Below, one piece after another: positions 25,430-34,552 of a stretch of 54,958 nt of DNA (its first letter is position 1; every line of letters begins with the position of its first letter). The notes under the pieces were generated by a model. It saw only the letters and a list, made by a program, of their open reading frames with translations, was not told the DNA's origin and ran no database searches. The stretch covers positions 1-54,958 of the forward strand of contig PNKX01000029.1 in the NCBI GenBank assembly GCA_013822725.1. Direction: 5' to 3'. A program made the translations under genes and the position numbers. This stretch comes from Pirellula sp. GTDB lineage: Bacteria; Planctomycetota; Planctomycetia; Pirellulales; Lacipirellulaceae.

Positions 25430-26269
25430 TCACACGACCTTGATCTGATCCAAGCCCTCTTCCTCAGGCGGGAACTTGGGGTCCATCTTCTCCAGCGTTT
25501 CACGCAGCAGGTTGCTAACGACGAGGTTGCGATACCATTTCCGATCCGCCGGAATAATGTGCCAGGGGGCGTGTTCGGTGTTGCAGCGGGCGAGGACGTC
25601 TTCGTAAGCCTGTTGGTAGTCGTCCCATAGGGCGCGCTCTTCCAAATCGCCTTTAGCAAACTTCCAGCGTTTGGTCGGGTCGGCCAAACGGGCTTCCAGA
25701 CGTTCGCGCTGCTCGTCCTTGCTGATGTGCAGGAAGCACTTCAACACCGCCGTGCCGTTGGCGGCGAGGTGGCGTTCGAAGCCGTTGATCGCTTCGTAAC
25801 GCGCGCGCCACACCGACTTCGGGACGAGCTTATGAACGCGAACGATCAGCACGTCTTCGTAGTGAGAGCGGTTGAAGATGCCGATGTGGCCGCGGTTCGG
25901 CGTCGCCTTGTGGATCCGCCAGAGGAAATCGTGTTCCAGCTCTTCAACGCTCGGCTGTTTGAACGCGGTGATGTTGAAGCTTAGGGGATTGATGCCAGTA
26001 GTGGCGGCGCGGATCGTGCCATCCTTTCCGGATGTGTCCATCCCTTGAAGCACCAACAGGACCGACCGTTTGTTCTCGGCGTAGAGGCGATAGGCCAGTT
26101 CGCCGGAGATCGCGGTGTTCTCGGCGACCCGCTCGGCGGCAGTGAGCTTGTTCCAATCGCCATCGACGTAACGAGGGTCGAAGTCGGCGAGCTTCACCGG
26201 TAACTGACGATGGGGAACGAGGGGTTGCGTCATGTGGAGGTTCGTCACGGGGCTGCGGAGTTCGGCCAT
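25430..26269 (-). CDS. ppk2: polyphosphate kinase 2 family phosphotransferase
   Basis: It transfers phosphate between polyphosphate and nucleotides in the cytoplasm. The 279-residue single-domain protein has Walker A GMDTSGKDGT (residues 76-85), the INP...FKQPS segment, HDFLWRIHKATP, the lid motif NRSHYEDVLIVRVH and the C-terminal APWHIIPADRKWYRN. This matches the polyphosphate:nucleotide phosphotransferase subfamily (TIGR03709) by recall. Direction and nucleotide preference cannot be read from sequence. The ATG at 26269 is preferred; MTQPL (26233) would also retain the domain. The gene is divergent from the MCP-like gene. Confidence 0.93.
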   Translation of the reverse strand: MAELRSPVTNLHMTQPLVPHRQLPVKLADFDPRYVDGDWNKLTAAERVAENTAISGELAYRLYAENKRSVLLVLQGMDTSGKDGTIRAATTGINPLSFNITAFKQPSVEELEHDFLWRIHKATPNRGHIGIFNRSHYEDVLIVRVHKLVPKSVWRARYEAINGFERHLAANGTAVLKCFLHISKDEQRERLEARLADPTKRWKFAKGDLEERALWDDYQQAYEDVLARCNTEHAPWHIIPADRKWYRNLVVSNLLRETLEKMDPKFPPEEEGLDQIKVV

Positions 26270-26461
26270 CCGCTGAATTGTAGTCGACGGAAATGGCGAT
26301 GCGCGGGAGGTCGGGGGCCGGCACAATTGGCTTACCCCTTACAACCCGCTGCGAGAATCCGCCTACAGCAGGGCAATTTGGTGGAAGACCGCAGGGCAAA
26401 AGCTAGATTTCTCCAACGACACGGTCTTTCTCAATTCACGGCCGCAACGGCGGAACTGAAC

Positions 26462-27559
26462 ATGCCTGCCACCATCACGTCTCGCGAAACGGTCGACGAC
26501 TCAACAGGGGGCGGCGCTGCCGACGACGAGCAACGCGAATGCAGCTTCGTCGATCTGCTCGGCGATCTGTCGCAGTCGCTCAATACGGCGATTGAAGAAA
26601 TCCGAGACATCAATACGAATACGAAACTGCTGTCGCTAAACGCTCGGATCGAAGCGGCTCGCGCCGGCGTTGCGGGAGCCGCTTTCGGCGTCGTCGCCCA
26701 AGAGATGCAGGATCTGTCGGGGAAAACGGCCCAGGCAGCCGAGTCGCTAGCCAATCAAACCAAGCGAGTCATCGACGAATTGGTGCACGTCCTCGGCACA
26801 AAGGTCCGCGGCACTCGGCTCACCGACATCGCGCTGACGAACATCGATCTGATAGACCGCTGCCTCTACGAGCGGACGTGCGACGTGCGGTGGTGGGCGA
26901 CTGACCAGAGCGTGGTCGACGCCTTGACCGATCCCACGCCCGAAACGCGGCGGCATGCGAGCCAACGGCTCGGCGTCATTTTGAACGCCTACACGGTCTA
27001 CTACGATCTGGTGCTGTGCGATCTCTCAGGTCGCGTGGTCGCCAACGGGCGACCGCACGAGTACAAGTCGGTCGGCATGGAGCAAGCGGGCGAGAACTGG
27101 TTTCGCGAGGCGGCGGCGAGCCGCTCGGGGGATGAGTTCGGCTTTCAGACGGCTCACAAATCGCGGCTCGTCGACGGCAAGTTGTCGCTGGTCTACTCGT
27201 GCGGCGTGCGTCACGAAGGAAATGCCAACGGCAAGTTGCTCGGCGTGCTAGGGATCGTCTTCAATTGGGAAGCGCTCGCGCAGACGATCATGGCCTATGC
27301 GCCGGTCGCTGAGGAAGAACGAGCCGCCACGCGCTGCGTCATCACCGACGGCGACGGGACGCTGCTGGCCGACTCGTGGGGGAAACAACTGCAGGAGTCG
27401 CTCGGCTTGCCGGAGATGTCGCAGATTCTGGCGGAGCGCAAGAACTTTGCGACCGGCGATTATCGCGGGCAGAAGTGTTGCATCGCTCATGCCCAGGCGC
27501 CGGGGTTCGAAACCTACTCGACGGGTTGGCATTCGCTGGTGATTCAGCCGGTGGGGTGA
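26462..27559 (+). CDS. soluble chemoreceptor-like protein with MCP signalling tip before a Cache domain
   Basis: The 365-residue protein starts with a helical region that includes the MCP hairpin-tip sequence LLSLNARIEAARAG and FGVVAQEMQDLSGKTAQAAE (residues about 55-98). This is the site that contacts CheA/CheW. A Cache-like sensor follows (residues about 125-340): YYDLVLCDLSGRVVANG, WFREAAASRSGDEFGFQTAHKS, KLSLVYSCGVR, LLGVLGIVFNWEAL. There is no transmembrane segment and no HAMP domain, and the order is reversed compared with ordinary MCPs. Cytoplasmic ligand sensing is inferred. No che genes are in the window. The ATG at 26462 is preferred over the open frame from 26210. Confidence 0.87.
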   Translation: MPATITSRETVDDSTGGGAADDEQRECSFVDLLGDLSQSLNTAIEEIRDINTNTKLLSLNARIEAARAGVAGAAFGVVAQEMQDLSGKTAQAAESLANQTKRVIDELVHVLGTKVRGTRLTDIALTNIDLIDRCLYERTCDVRWWATDQSVVDALTDPTPETRRHASQRLGVILNAYTVYYDLVLCDLSGRVVANGRPHEYKSVGMEQAGENWFREAAASRSGDEFGFQTAHKSRLVDGKLSLVYSCGVRHEGNANGKLLGVLGIVFNWEALAQTIMAYAPVAEEERAATRCVITDGDGTLLADSWGKQLQESLGLPEMSQILAERKNFATGDYRGQKCCIAHAQAPGFETYSTGWHSLVIQPVG

Positions 27560-27574
27560 GCGGAGCTTCAATTC

Positions 27575-27664
27575 CAGCCCCGGGCTCCGCCCGGGGGTCG
27601 CGTTGCCCCGAGGCGACGACGCGCGTGCTGCAAACCGACCCCTGGCCGGAGGCCAGGGCTGCAA
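27575..27664. repeat. CAGCCCCGGGCTC palindromic repeat, copy 2
   Basis: The left part CAGCCCCGGGCTCCGCCCGG and the right part CCTGGCCGGAGGCCAGGGCTGC are related to the elements at 13156 and 48078, with divergent stem cores. It is located just after the MCP-like gene and before the convergent CPXCG gene end. Confidence 0.7.
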
Positions 27665-27685
27665 CTGTCGGAACGCTGGTCGGCG

Positions 27686-27868
27686 TTACTCCGCTTCGCC
27701 CCAGGCGTCGGCGTCGCCTTCGTCATCGAGTTCGATGTGGATCAGCTGAGGGTGGCAGCAAACGGGGCAATCTTCGACGTAGCTCTGCGACCGGCCCGCT
27801 GCGACGTCGACCGGAATGACGATTTCCTCGCCGCAGTTGTCGCAGATGTAGGTGGCTTCGTCGTGCAT
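27686..27868 (-). CDS. CPXCG-type cysteine-rich small protein
   Basis: The 60-residue protein has paired cysteine motifs CDNCG (Cys9, Cys12) and CPVCC (Cys34, Cys37), which should bind one zinc as a ribbon. HPQLIHIELDDEG and an acidic tail follow. This matches the short CPXCG-containing cysteine-rich protein family found across proteobacteria and planctomycetes; its function is unknown. The ATG at 27868 (MHDEATYIC) is the family start, and the upstream open residues are discarded. Confidence 0.85.
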   Translation of the reverse strand: MHDEATYICDNCGEEIVIPVDVAAGRSQSYVEDCPVCCHPQLIHIELDDEGDADAWGEAE

Positions 27869-28058
27869 GCGGAATTCTGGGGATGTGGGGGCTGAACAAA
27901 AATCAAGCAATAACGGCCAGGCAATAACGAACGTTACGCAATCTTAAGGTTCCCAAATTAAGGTGCAACATTGGGCCAAGCGGCTGGCCGATTCCTTGCA
28001 ATTTCTGCCGATTTTGCCGGTTTTTTTAGTTCTTTGGTCTGATAGGATCACCGTCTGT

Positions 28059-28087
28059 TTGCAGTCGTTGAAATGGCTGCCTACAAT
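28059..28087 (+). promoter_or_regulatory. sigma70-type promoter of the PEP-CTERM gene
   Basis: TTGCAG (28059-28064), exactly 17 bp, then TACAAT (28082-28087). The transcript would start near 28094, leaving a leader of about 96 nt. The rest of the gap 27869-28189 contains a repeated GCAATAACG (27906 and 27920) and no gene. Confidence 0.6.
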
Positions 28088-28189
28088 CGGCTCTCAGGGT
28101 CTAGATTCCGCTGCAGTGCTAGCGGGACCTGGATCCACGCTCATCCCCACTGATTTCGCACCCGGCCGCACAACGAGGAATAGCGTCTA

Positions 28190-28984
28190 ATGGTCAAGAG
28201 AACGGGACATTTCACCAAGTGGAGCGCGACCGCGGTCGCCGTGGTTTGTGCTCTTTGCTCGACTTCGCTGGCCCAGGCCGCGTCGATCAACTACGGCAAC
28301 TTCGGTCCGGTCGCCCCGGGCATTTCTTTTCTGAACGTCATCGAATCCTCCGGTACTGACGGGGTTCCCCTCTACGACGTTCCGACTCCATTCAATACGG
28401 GCCTCAGTTTTAGTCCGCCCAGCTTCGTGTCCGCTGCTGCCGCCGGTAGCGCCGATATCACCGACGGCCAGTTGAACTTTGCGATTCATGGCCTCGACGG
28501 CAACGGCAATGACGTCGCTATCAGCTCGATCAATTTGTCGGAAGGCGGCCTGTTTAATCTCGTCGGCGTCGGCACCGCTGCAACGCAAATTGCAGTCGGA
28601 GCCATCATGAACGTCAAGGTAACCGAGATCGACGGCATCGCGGTCTTGCCCATTACGATGATCGGCAACGCGTCGCTCTCCAAGAACTTGGTGGCGAATC
28701 CAGGCCTCGTCCAACCTTGGAACTTGAACGTCCTCATCGACGTCGAAGCGCAACTCACGACGCTTGGCGTGCCGTTCCTCACCGGCGCTACGCGGGCCGA
28801 AGTGGTGATCAACAACTCGCTGGTCTCGATCAGCCAACCGGTTAGCAACGCTTCGGTGTTTAAGAACAGCTTCGTGATCTCGATCGTGCCGACGCCCGAA
28901 GTGGTGCCGGAGCCGAGCACGCTGGCGATGGCCGGGCTCGCCCTGTGCAGCCTCGGCGTGGCTCGCGGGCGGAAGCAAGCTTAA
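28190..28984 (+). CDS. PEP-CTERM sorted exported protein
   Basis: The 264-residue protein has an N-terminal signal peptide (WSATAVAVVCALCSTSLAQAA) and a mature beta-rich region. It ends in VPEPSTLAMAGLALCSLGVARGRKQA, a canonical PEP-CTERM sorting tail: VPEPST, a hydrophobic helix, then a basic end. Such tails are processed by exosortase, tied to surface polysaccharide systems, so export to the cell surface is expected. No enzymatic motif is visible. The gene has its own promoter (28059-28087) and a terminator (29023-29058). No exosortase gene lies in this window. Confidence 0.9.
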   Translation: MVKRTGHFTKWSATAVAVVCALCSTSLAQAASINYGNFGPVAPGISFLNVIESSGTDGVPLYDVPTPFNTGLSFSPPSFVSAAAAGSADITDGQLNFAIHGLDGNGNDVAISSINLSEGGLFNLVGVGTAATQIAVGAIMNVKVTEIDGIAVLPITMIGNASLSKNLVANPGLVQPWNLNVLIDVEAQLTTLGVPFLTGATRAEVVINNSLVSISQPVSNASVFKNSFVISIVPTPEVVPEPSTLAMAGLALCSLGVARGRKQA

Positions 28985-29022
28985 TCGCCCTTAGCGACGG
29001 CAGCCGCTGCAAAGAGTGAATC

Positions 29023-29058
29023 AAAAAAAGCCCCGCTCACCGTGAGCGGGGCTTTTTT
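29023..29058. terminator. bidirectional rho-independent terminator
   Basis: An 11-bp stem GCCCCGCTCAC/GTGAGCGGGGC (29030-29052) is flanked by seven A residues on the left and six T residues on the right. It can stop both the PEP-CTERM gene (+) and the convergent sialidase-like gene (-). Confidence 0.9.
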
Positions 29059-29087
29059 CATTGGATGTTCAACCATGATTCAAGCAC

Positions 29088-30107
29088 TCATCGCGGAGCG
29101 ATTCGCACTTTTGCGAGGTAGATATTCGTCTTCTCTTCGTGGCTCGAGTAATAGCTGACCCACAGGACGCCGTCGTGATAGACGAGGCCCGGGTAGCTGG
29201 TGTCTCCGCCGCTAGGGAGCGAGAGAAGCGGCGTCAACGTCTTGGCCGCCACGTCGAGCAACGCCACATCGGTTGTTGGCTTGCCGTCGCGCACAATCCG
29301 ACCCGCGGCGATCCACTGGCCCTCAGGAAGTTGCAACAAGTTCGGGCCGCCAAAGAATTCGTGCAAGTCGTGCCAAGCCCACTCTCGGTAAGGGGGCTGG
29401 CTTACGCCGAGATATGCTGAGTTCGCCGGCGCCGAGCCGTCGCGCCGTTGCAGGCAGTAGCCCGTACCATCAGCGGCGAAGCGGATGACTGCTTCAGTAG
29501 GGTACCCTTCGGCAAATAGTTTCGGAACAAGATCGGTGAACTTCACGCCGTCATCGCTCACCAGCAGCGAGGCGACGGGATGATTATCGGGCGCCGCGTA
29601 GCTGACGCCGTAAGCCTTGCCGTCATGCCAAGTCGCGCGCCAGAGCCAGCGACCTGGCTCAACGATCACCTGCGGCTTGGTCCATGCGCGGGCATTTTCG
29701 GAGAAAGCGACGAACGTCCCGGTCGCTGCCGAATCGCCGTCCGCCTTGCGCGGAGCGACGCCGCCGATCAGCATCAAGCGGCCGTCCGGCGTTACCGACA
29801 GGCTGGCATCGCGGAGATCAAGGTCAGGAAGCGTGAGGGTGGCGGCCCGTTCCCACTGATCGCCGTCGGCGGAGGTCAGGACCGCGATCCGGCCATCTGT
29901 AGAGACGTGTCCCCGTCCTTGGCGGAAGGCGCAAACAAACTGGTCATGCCAATAAATCAGGTCGGTGAAGGCGTTGTGGGGAGCGTCATCGGCGATTTTC
30001 CGCACGTCAATTAGCTCCGCTTTGAGCGGCGGCGTTTGGGCGCGAACTTCAGGGGAGCACATGAACGCTGCCAGGGCGAGCGCCACGGCCACGATTCGGC
30101 GAGACAT
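29088..30107 (-). CDS. secreted sialidase-like (BNR beta-propeller) protein
   Basis: The 339-residue protein has a signal peptide (RRIVAVALALAAFMCSPEVRA). The mature part has repeated propeller blades with Asp-box-like turns (LTSADGDQWERAATL, AFSENARAWTKPQVI, LVSDDGVKFTDLV, LLQLPEGQWIAAGR, GDTSYPGLVYHDGVLWVSYYSSHE). Its overall resemblance is to the exo-alpha-sialidase/neuraminidase superfamily. The Arg triad of true sialidases cannot be confirmed by eye, so carbohydrate binding or another glycosidase activity is possible. It is convergent with the PEP-CTERM gene and shares its bidirectional terminator. Confidence 0.85.
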   Translation of the reverse strand: MSRRIVAVALALAAFMCSPEVRAQTPPLKAELIDVRKIADDAPHNAFTDLIYWHDQFVCAFRQGRGHVSTDGRIAVLTSADGDQWERAATLTLPDLDLRDASLSVTPDGRLMLIGGVAPRKADGDSAATGTFVAFSENARAWTKPQVIVEPGRWLWRATWHDGKAYGVSYAAPDNHPVASLLVSDDGVKFTDLVPKLFAEGYPTEAVIRFAADGTGYCLQRRDGSAPANSAYLGVSQPPYREWAWHDLHEFFGGPNLLQLPEGQWIAAGRIVRDGKPTTDVALLDVAAKTLTPLLSLPSGGDTSYPGLVYHDGVLWVSYYSSHEEKTNIYLAKVRIAPR

Positions 30108-30259
30108 TGCTGACCTCGATAGGAAGAGGAAAGGTCTGACGAGAATTCCCGCCCCATCGTGGCACGGTGAACTCCGCCCAGGCTACCTGCGCGGCGGCTC
30201 ACCGCTCAAGGGGCGGGTACGAAGGGGCTCGGTGCGGGAAATTCGAGAAGATCTTTTTG

Positions 30260-30278
30260 TTGTCGGAAACTGCGACAA
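30260..30278. promoter_or_regulatory. TTGTCG-N7-CGACAA operator-like palindrome
   Basis: TTGTCG and CGACAA arms are separated by 7 bp in the 420-bp divergent gap between the sialidase-like and metalloprotease genes. A TACAAT box lies at 30312-30317 downstream, without a convincing -35. The rest of the gap 30108-30528 holds no supported gene. Confidence 0.3.
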
Positions 30279-30528
30279 ATGGGCCATTCGAACGACATTC
30301 GGCGCAACCGTTACAATCGGCGCCGAACTTCCATTTTCGCCATCCGTAGTGGACTAAATGGGGCAGCCAGAGAATATTGGATAAGTCCGCAGGTCGACCT
30401 ATCCGCTTCCGCGGCGGTCGTCGAGATGCGAACGCCGGCGGCCCGTCGACCTCGTCGACGAGCATCGTGGCTCACCCAGACGTCGCTGAGCGTCTCCTCC
30501 TATTCGTTTTCGCTGTAAGGAATTACGC

Positions 30529-33408
30529 ATGAGAGCTTTCGGAATGGCCAGGCAACTCAGATTTGGCGCGTTGCTTTCCACGACGCTTCTCACTGCTCTG
30601 CTGGGGGTCTCGATCGTTGCGCCGGCTCGCGCCGACGAGCCGACGCCCGCCAAGCCATCGAAGTTCAAGGACTTCGGCGAAGTGACCAAGGAGGCGAAGA
30701 AGATCGAAGGTCTCTTCGACATGTACCAGGACGAGGAGCACCTCTATGGGGTGATCAAGGGAGGCGACTTTAACCAGCCCTTCCTAGCGCCGATGTCGAT
30801 CGCCCGTGGCGCCGCCTCGGCGGGGACCGCCCTTAACTTTGGCGAGCAGTGGGTCATCACGTTCAAGCGCGTCGGCGATCGCGTGCAGCTGATCCGCAAG
30901 AATCTTCGCTACGAAGCGCCAAAGGGAACGCCGCTTGAGAAGGCCGTTCAACAGAACTACACCGACTCGGTGTTGATGGCCTTGCCGATCGTGAGCGACA
31001 ACGCTCCCGGCGGCGGGGTGCTCATCGACTTCGGCGACATTTTTCTCACCAACTTTGCCAATCTCCCGGTCGGCGGGCTCGATCGAAGCCGCTCGAACTG
31101 GCACAAGGTGAAGGGGTACCCGAACAATGTTGAGCTGCAGGTGATGGTCACGTTCGCCGGCAGCGGTATGGGCCGCGCCACGATGCATGGCGACTCGGGG
31201 ACGATCGATCCCCGCGGCACGACGATGGTGCTCCATTACAGCCTCGTGAAGATGAATGACAGCGGCTACCGGCCGCGTTACGCCGACCAGCGCGTGGGTC
31301 ACTTCCTGAGCGCGACGAAAGATTTCGGCTCCGAAGACCCCGACACGCAGTTCGTGCGACGAATCAACCGTTGGCGTCTGGAGAAGGCGAATCCCGAAGC
31401 GGAACTTTCCTCGCCGAAGAAGCAGATCGTCTGGTGGGTCGAAGACACCGTCCCGCACGAGTATCGCCCCTACGTCGAGGAGGGGATCCTGGAGTGGAAC
31501 AAAGCGTTTGAGAAGATTGGCTTCCGCAACGCCATCAGCGTCCGCTGGCAGAATGAGCGCGATGAGTTTGATCCGGAAGACGTGAACTACTGCACGTTCC
31601 GCTGGATTACGACGCCGATGACGTTCGCGATGTCGAACCTGCGGTCGAATCCAATCACCGGCGAAATGATCGACGGCGACGTGATCTTCGACGCCAGCTG
31701 GATTCGTTTCTGGAAGCAAAATCACGCCTATCTGGTTGGCAGCCGCGGCTCAGACGATGGCGGCAAAGATGGCAAGGACGACGATGATGCCGTCGTTGGC
31801 GTCGGCGAGATCATCAGCCCGATTATGGCGGCCCGCTACGGCTATGGCCTGCCGGCGTCGCAGCAGCGGATGTTGCATGCTCACGGCCCGAACGAAGCCC
31901 GCGGCGGGAAGTCGCTGGAAGTCGTGCCGGAGTCGTTCAGCTCGTTTCAAGCGGCGCTCAACGAACAAGCCGCCGCGAACGGCTGCTGTGCGGCGTGCCA
32001 GTACTCAAACTCGATGCAGGACCAGTTCCGGATGGCCGCGGTCGCCTTGGCAGGCCGCGCCGGAGGGAAGGACGGCAATCCGCCCGAGGAGCTCATCGGT
32101 CAGGTGATCAAGTCGATCGTGATGCACGAAGTCGGCCACTCGCTGGGCCTGCGGCATAACTTCCGCGCCAGCGCGATGCTCGACCTCGACGAAGTTCACG
32201 ACACCGCGATCACCCGCGAGAAGGGCCTGGTCGGCAGCGTGATGGATTATACGCCGGTGAACATCGCCCTCGACGGCCAGAAGCAAGGCGACTACGCCAC
32301 GACGACGCTGGGCCCGTACGACTACTGGGCGATCGAATACGCCTACAAGCCGATCTCGGGCAGCGAAAAGGAAGAGCTCAAGAAGATCGCGGCCCGTTCG
32401 CCGGAAGTCGGCCTAGAGTACGCGACGGATGAAGACCTCTACATGTCGAACGACCCGCGGGTCAACGTCTACGACCTCGGTTCCGACACGCTGGAATACG
32501 CCAAGCAGCGGATCGAGCTCTCGAACGAAGTCATCAAGGAGATGGAAAAGAATCTCGTGAAGGACGGCGATTCGTGGGCGCGGCTGCGGCCGGCGTTCCT
32601 GACGGTGCTGAACCAGTATGGCGACGCCGCTTTCCTGGCGATGCAGTACGTCGGCGGCCGTGAGATTTCGCGCGACGCCCGCGGCGGCGAGAAGGCTCAC
32701 GACCCCATCATGCCGATCAGCGGCAAGAAGCAGCGCGACGCGCTGAAGTTCATCGCCAAGAACATCCTGGTCGACGAACCGATTCCGATGCGGCCAGAAC
32801 TTCTCCGCCGCGTCACGACGGAACATTGGTACCACTGGGGCGCCGACATGGAGATGTATGCCGGCAAGGTCGGTATCCCGTACTACGCCCAGGTGGAAGC
32901 GATTCAGAACATCCCGCTGGCCGAGGCGTTTGGCTCCGCGGCGCGGATGGAGTTGATCGAAAGCAACGAGGCGATGGTCGACGCCGATGCAAAGCCGTTG
33001 CAAACGGCCGAAGTTTTCCGCACCTTCACCGATGCCATTTGGTCGGACCTGAAGGATGCGAAGGGAGAGAAGGAAGAGGGCGATGAAGCCGTCGAACTAA
33101 GCCTGTCAAAGGTTCGTCGGAATCTTCAGCGTCGGCATCTGCAGTACTTGGTCGACATCGTGCTGGGACCAAAGGGTTTCGGCGGTTCGCCGCTGGCCTT
33201 CGCGATGTTCACCAGTTCGGGACAGAGTTTCCCAGCAGAAGCTCGTAGCCTCGCGCGTCAGCACCTCAAAGAAATCCATCGCAGTGTCGGTGACACGCTG
33301 AAAAACGACGCGATCGAACTCGACGAGTTGTCGCGGGCTCATTTGGAGGAGATCAACGATCAACTCCAGAAGGTTCTCGATGCGAAGATCGAAGCGGGCG
33401 GCGTCTAG
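30529..33408 (+). CDS. secreted zinc-dependent metalloprotease (DUF5117/DUF4953 type)
   Basis: The 959-residue exported protease has an N-terminal signal (LLSTTLLTALLGVSIVAPARA). A DUF5117-like beta domain follows (residues about 90-260). The metzincin-like catalytic motif is HEVGHSLGLRHN, with zinc ligands His533, His537 and His543 and catalytic Glu534, followed by the Met-turn segment SVMDYTPVN. The rest is the helical DUF4953-like tail. The PYVEEGILEWNKAFEKIGF segment before the active site is typical of this family. TAAGGA precedes the ATG at 30529. A strong terminator follows. The substrate is unknown. Confidence 0.92.
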   Translation: MRAFGMARQLRFGALLSTTLLTALLGVSIVAPARADEPTPAKPSKFKDFGEVTKEAKKIEGLFDMYQDEEHLYGVIKGGDFNQPFLAPMSIARGAASAGTALNFGEQWVITFKRVGDRVQLIRKNLRYEAPKGTPLEKAVQQNYTDSVLMALPIVSDNAPGGGVLIDFGDIFLTNFANLPVGGLDRSRSNWHKVKGYPNNVELQVMVTFAGSGMGRATMHGDSGTIDPRGTTMVLHYSLVKMNDSGYRPRYADQRVGHFLSATKDFGSEDPDTQFVRRINRWRLEKANPEAELSSPKKQIVWWVEDTVPHEYRPYVEEGILEWNKAFEKIGFRNAISVRWQNERDEFDPEDVNYCTFRWITTPMTFAMSNLRSNPITGEMIDGDVIFDASWIRFWKQNHAYLVGSRGSDDGGKDGKDDDDAVVGVGEIISPIMAARYGYGLPASQQRMLHAHGPNEARGGKSLEVVPESFSSFQAALNEQAAANGCCAACQYSNSMQDQFRMAAVALAGRAGGKDGNPPEELIGQVIKSIVMHEVGHSLGLRHNFRASAMLDLDEVHDTAITREKGLVGSVMDYTPVNIALDGQKQGDYATTTLGPYDYWAIEYAYKPISGSEKEELKKIAARSPEVGLEYATDEDLYMSNDPRVNVYDLGSDTLEYAKQRIELSNEVIKEMEKNLVKDGDSWARLRPAFLTVLNQYGDAAFLAMQYVGGREISRDARGGEKAHDPIMPISGKKQRDALKFIAKNILVDEPIPMRPELLRRVTTEHWYHWGADMEMYAGKVGIPYYAQVEAIQNIPLAEAFGSAARMELIESNEAMVDADAKPLQTAEVFRTFTDAIWSDLKDAKGEKEEGDEAVELSLSKVRRNLQRRHLQYLVDIVLGPKGFGGSPLAFAMFTSSGQSFPAEARSLARQHLKEIHRSVGDTLKNDAIELDELSRAHLEEINDQLQKVLDAKIEAGGV

Positions 33409-33427
33409 CCCAACATGCAAGCCAATC

Positions 33428-33466
33428 GTCGGCAGTCGTCATCGGACGGCTGCCGGCTATTTTTTT
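33428..33466 (+). terminator. rho-independent terminator of the metalloprotease gene
   Basis: A 13-bp stem with two G-T wobbles (33428-33440 with 33445-33457) and an ATCG tetraloop is followed by TATTTTTTT. It lies 11 bp before the stop codon of the convergent GT8 gene. Confidence 0.88.
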
Positions 33467-33476
33467 GCGCTCATGC

Positions 33477-34526
33477 TCAAGCAGATTTGCGCTTCTCGCC
33501 GCGAATGGCTCGCTTGACGGTGCGCATGTGGGCCTTCCATTCGCTCCGCAGCGGGCGGTAGTGGAAGTCCCACCACTTGCTCAGCAAACGATCAGGGGCC
33601 TCTGGTCGCCAGTCGCGCCACGCCGTTCGTTTGAGGCAACTGCGGAACTCGAACGTGTATGGATGGCGGCAGAAATAGTGCCAAGGCTTCGACGGAGAGC
33701 AGAAGTGAACGATCCACGGATCGTTGCGAAGCCGAGCGAATTCAGCTTGGCCCAACCAGCTTTCACGCCAAGTCGGATAGACGAACACATGGGCGCCTTG
33801 ATTCCAACGCAGGTCGAGAGCCCGCCATTTTCGGGCCAAAACGACGTTGAGCGCGTATTGGTCCCACCACAAAACATGCTGACGATGTTCGCGCAGGCAA
33901 TCGAGTACTTGCTCGCCGATCTTTTCGCGACGCCATTGGTCGATGTTCAGGACCAGCAGACCGCTGTTGAAGTATTTATTGTCCGTCGGCAAATCGAGTT
34001 CGCGATAGTTTGCCACGGGAGTGAATGCCGCCAAGTGCCCCCGGCAGCGCTGGATTTGGGGGATCGACGACTCCGCGTCGAAATAGGGAGCCGCCAAGTC
34101 CTGCACCGCTAAGGCGGCGTGCTCGCCCTGCGGTTCCGCCCATAGTTCGGCAAGGTCGCGGCGAACGAGCATGTCCGCATCAACGTAGATCACTCGCTTC
34201 ACGTCGGCTGGCAACAGCGTAGGCATCAGCAGCCGGAGGTAAGCCGCGACGCTGATGTGGTCGCTGACCGGCAGATCGCGCACCGCGTTGACGTCGGGTC
34301 GCAGCCACTGGACGACAAGGCGCGGATCATTCCACGATGCGGTAAGTCGGGCTTTAGATTCCGCCGAAATCCCGCCGTCGAGAATGAAGAGCCGCATCCG
34401 GCATTCAGGATGCAGCGCGTCGAGCGCCGACCAAATGGTGACTCCCAACGGCATGGCGTAGGCGTCGTCCGCGCAGCTGACCACGGCGATCTCTGACGTT
34501 GAAGGACGAGCGGCGACGGACTTCAT
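33477..34526 (-). CDS. family 8 glycosyltransferase
   Basis: The 349-residue cytoplasmic GT-A enzyme resembles LgtC/galactosyltransferases: AVVSCADDAYAMPLGVTIWS, the metal-binding DAD (Asp116, Asp118 in IYVDADML), YFNSGLLVLNIDQWR, the WWDQYALNVVL helix and the late HFCSPSKPWHY His motif. It transfers a sugar from a nucleotide donor with retention. A basic C-terminal tail (KAHMRTVKRAIRGEKRKS) may hold it to the membrane. The ATG at 34526 is used; the preceding TTG is a weaker option. It is the last gene of the minus operon, 26 bp after the GT2 gene. Confidence 0.93.
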   Translation of the reverse strand: MKSVAARPSTSEIAVVSCADDAYAMPLGVTIWSALDALHPECRMRLFILDGGISAESKARLTASWNDPRLVVQWLRPDVNAVRDLPVSDHISVAAYLRLLMPTLLPADVKRVIYVDADMLVRRDLAELWAEPQGEHAALAVQDLAAPYFDAESSIPQIQRCRGHLAAFTPVANYRELDLPTDNKYFNSGLLVLNIDQWRREKIGEQVLDCLREHRQHVLWWDQYALNVVLARKWRALDLRWNQGAHVFVYPTWRESWLGQAEFARLRNDPWIVHFCSPSKPWHYFCRHPYTFEFRSCLKRTAWRDWRPEAPDRLLSKWWDFHYRPLRSEWKAHMRTVKRAIRGEKRKSA

Positions 34527-34552
34527 CAATCAGACTCCCACGGTGTAATCTG

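Noticed and set aside
27503..27540. GGTTCGAAACC-like T-loop
   Set aside because: It lies inside the MCP-like coding region and has no matching acceptor or anticodon stem.
27963..28190. 75-residue open frame upstream of the PEP-CTERM gene
   Set aside because: It covers the promoter at 28059-28087, has no ribosome site and no plausible protein features.
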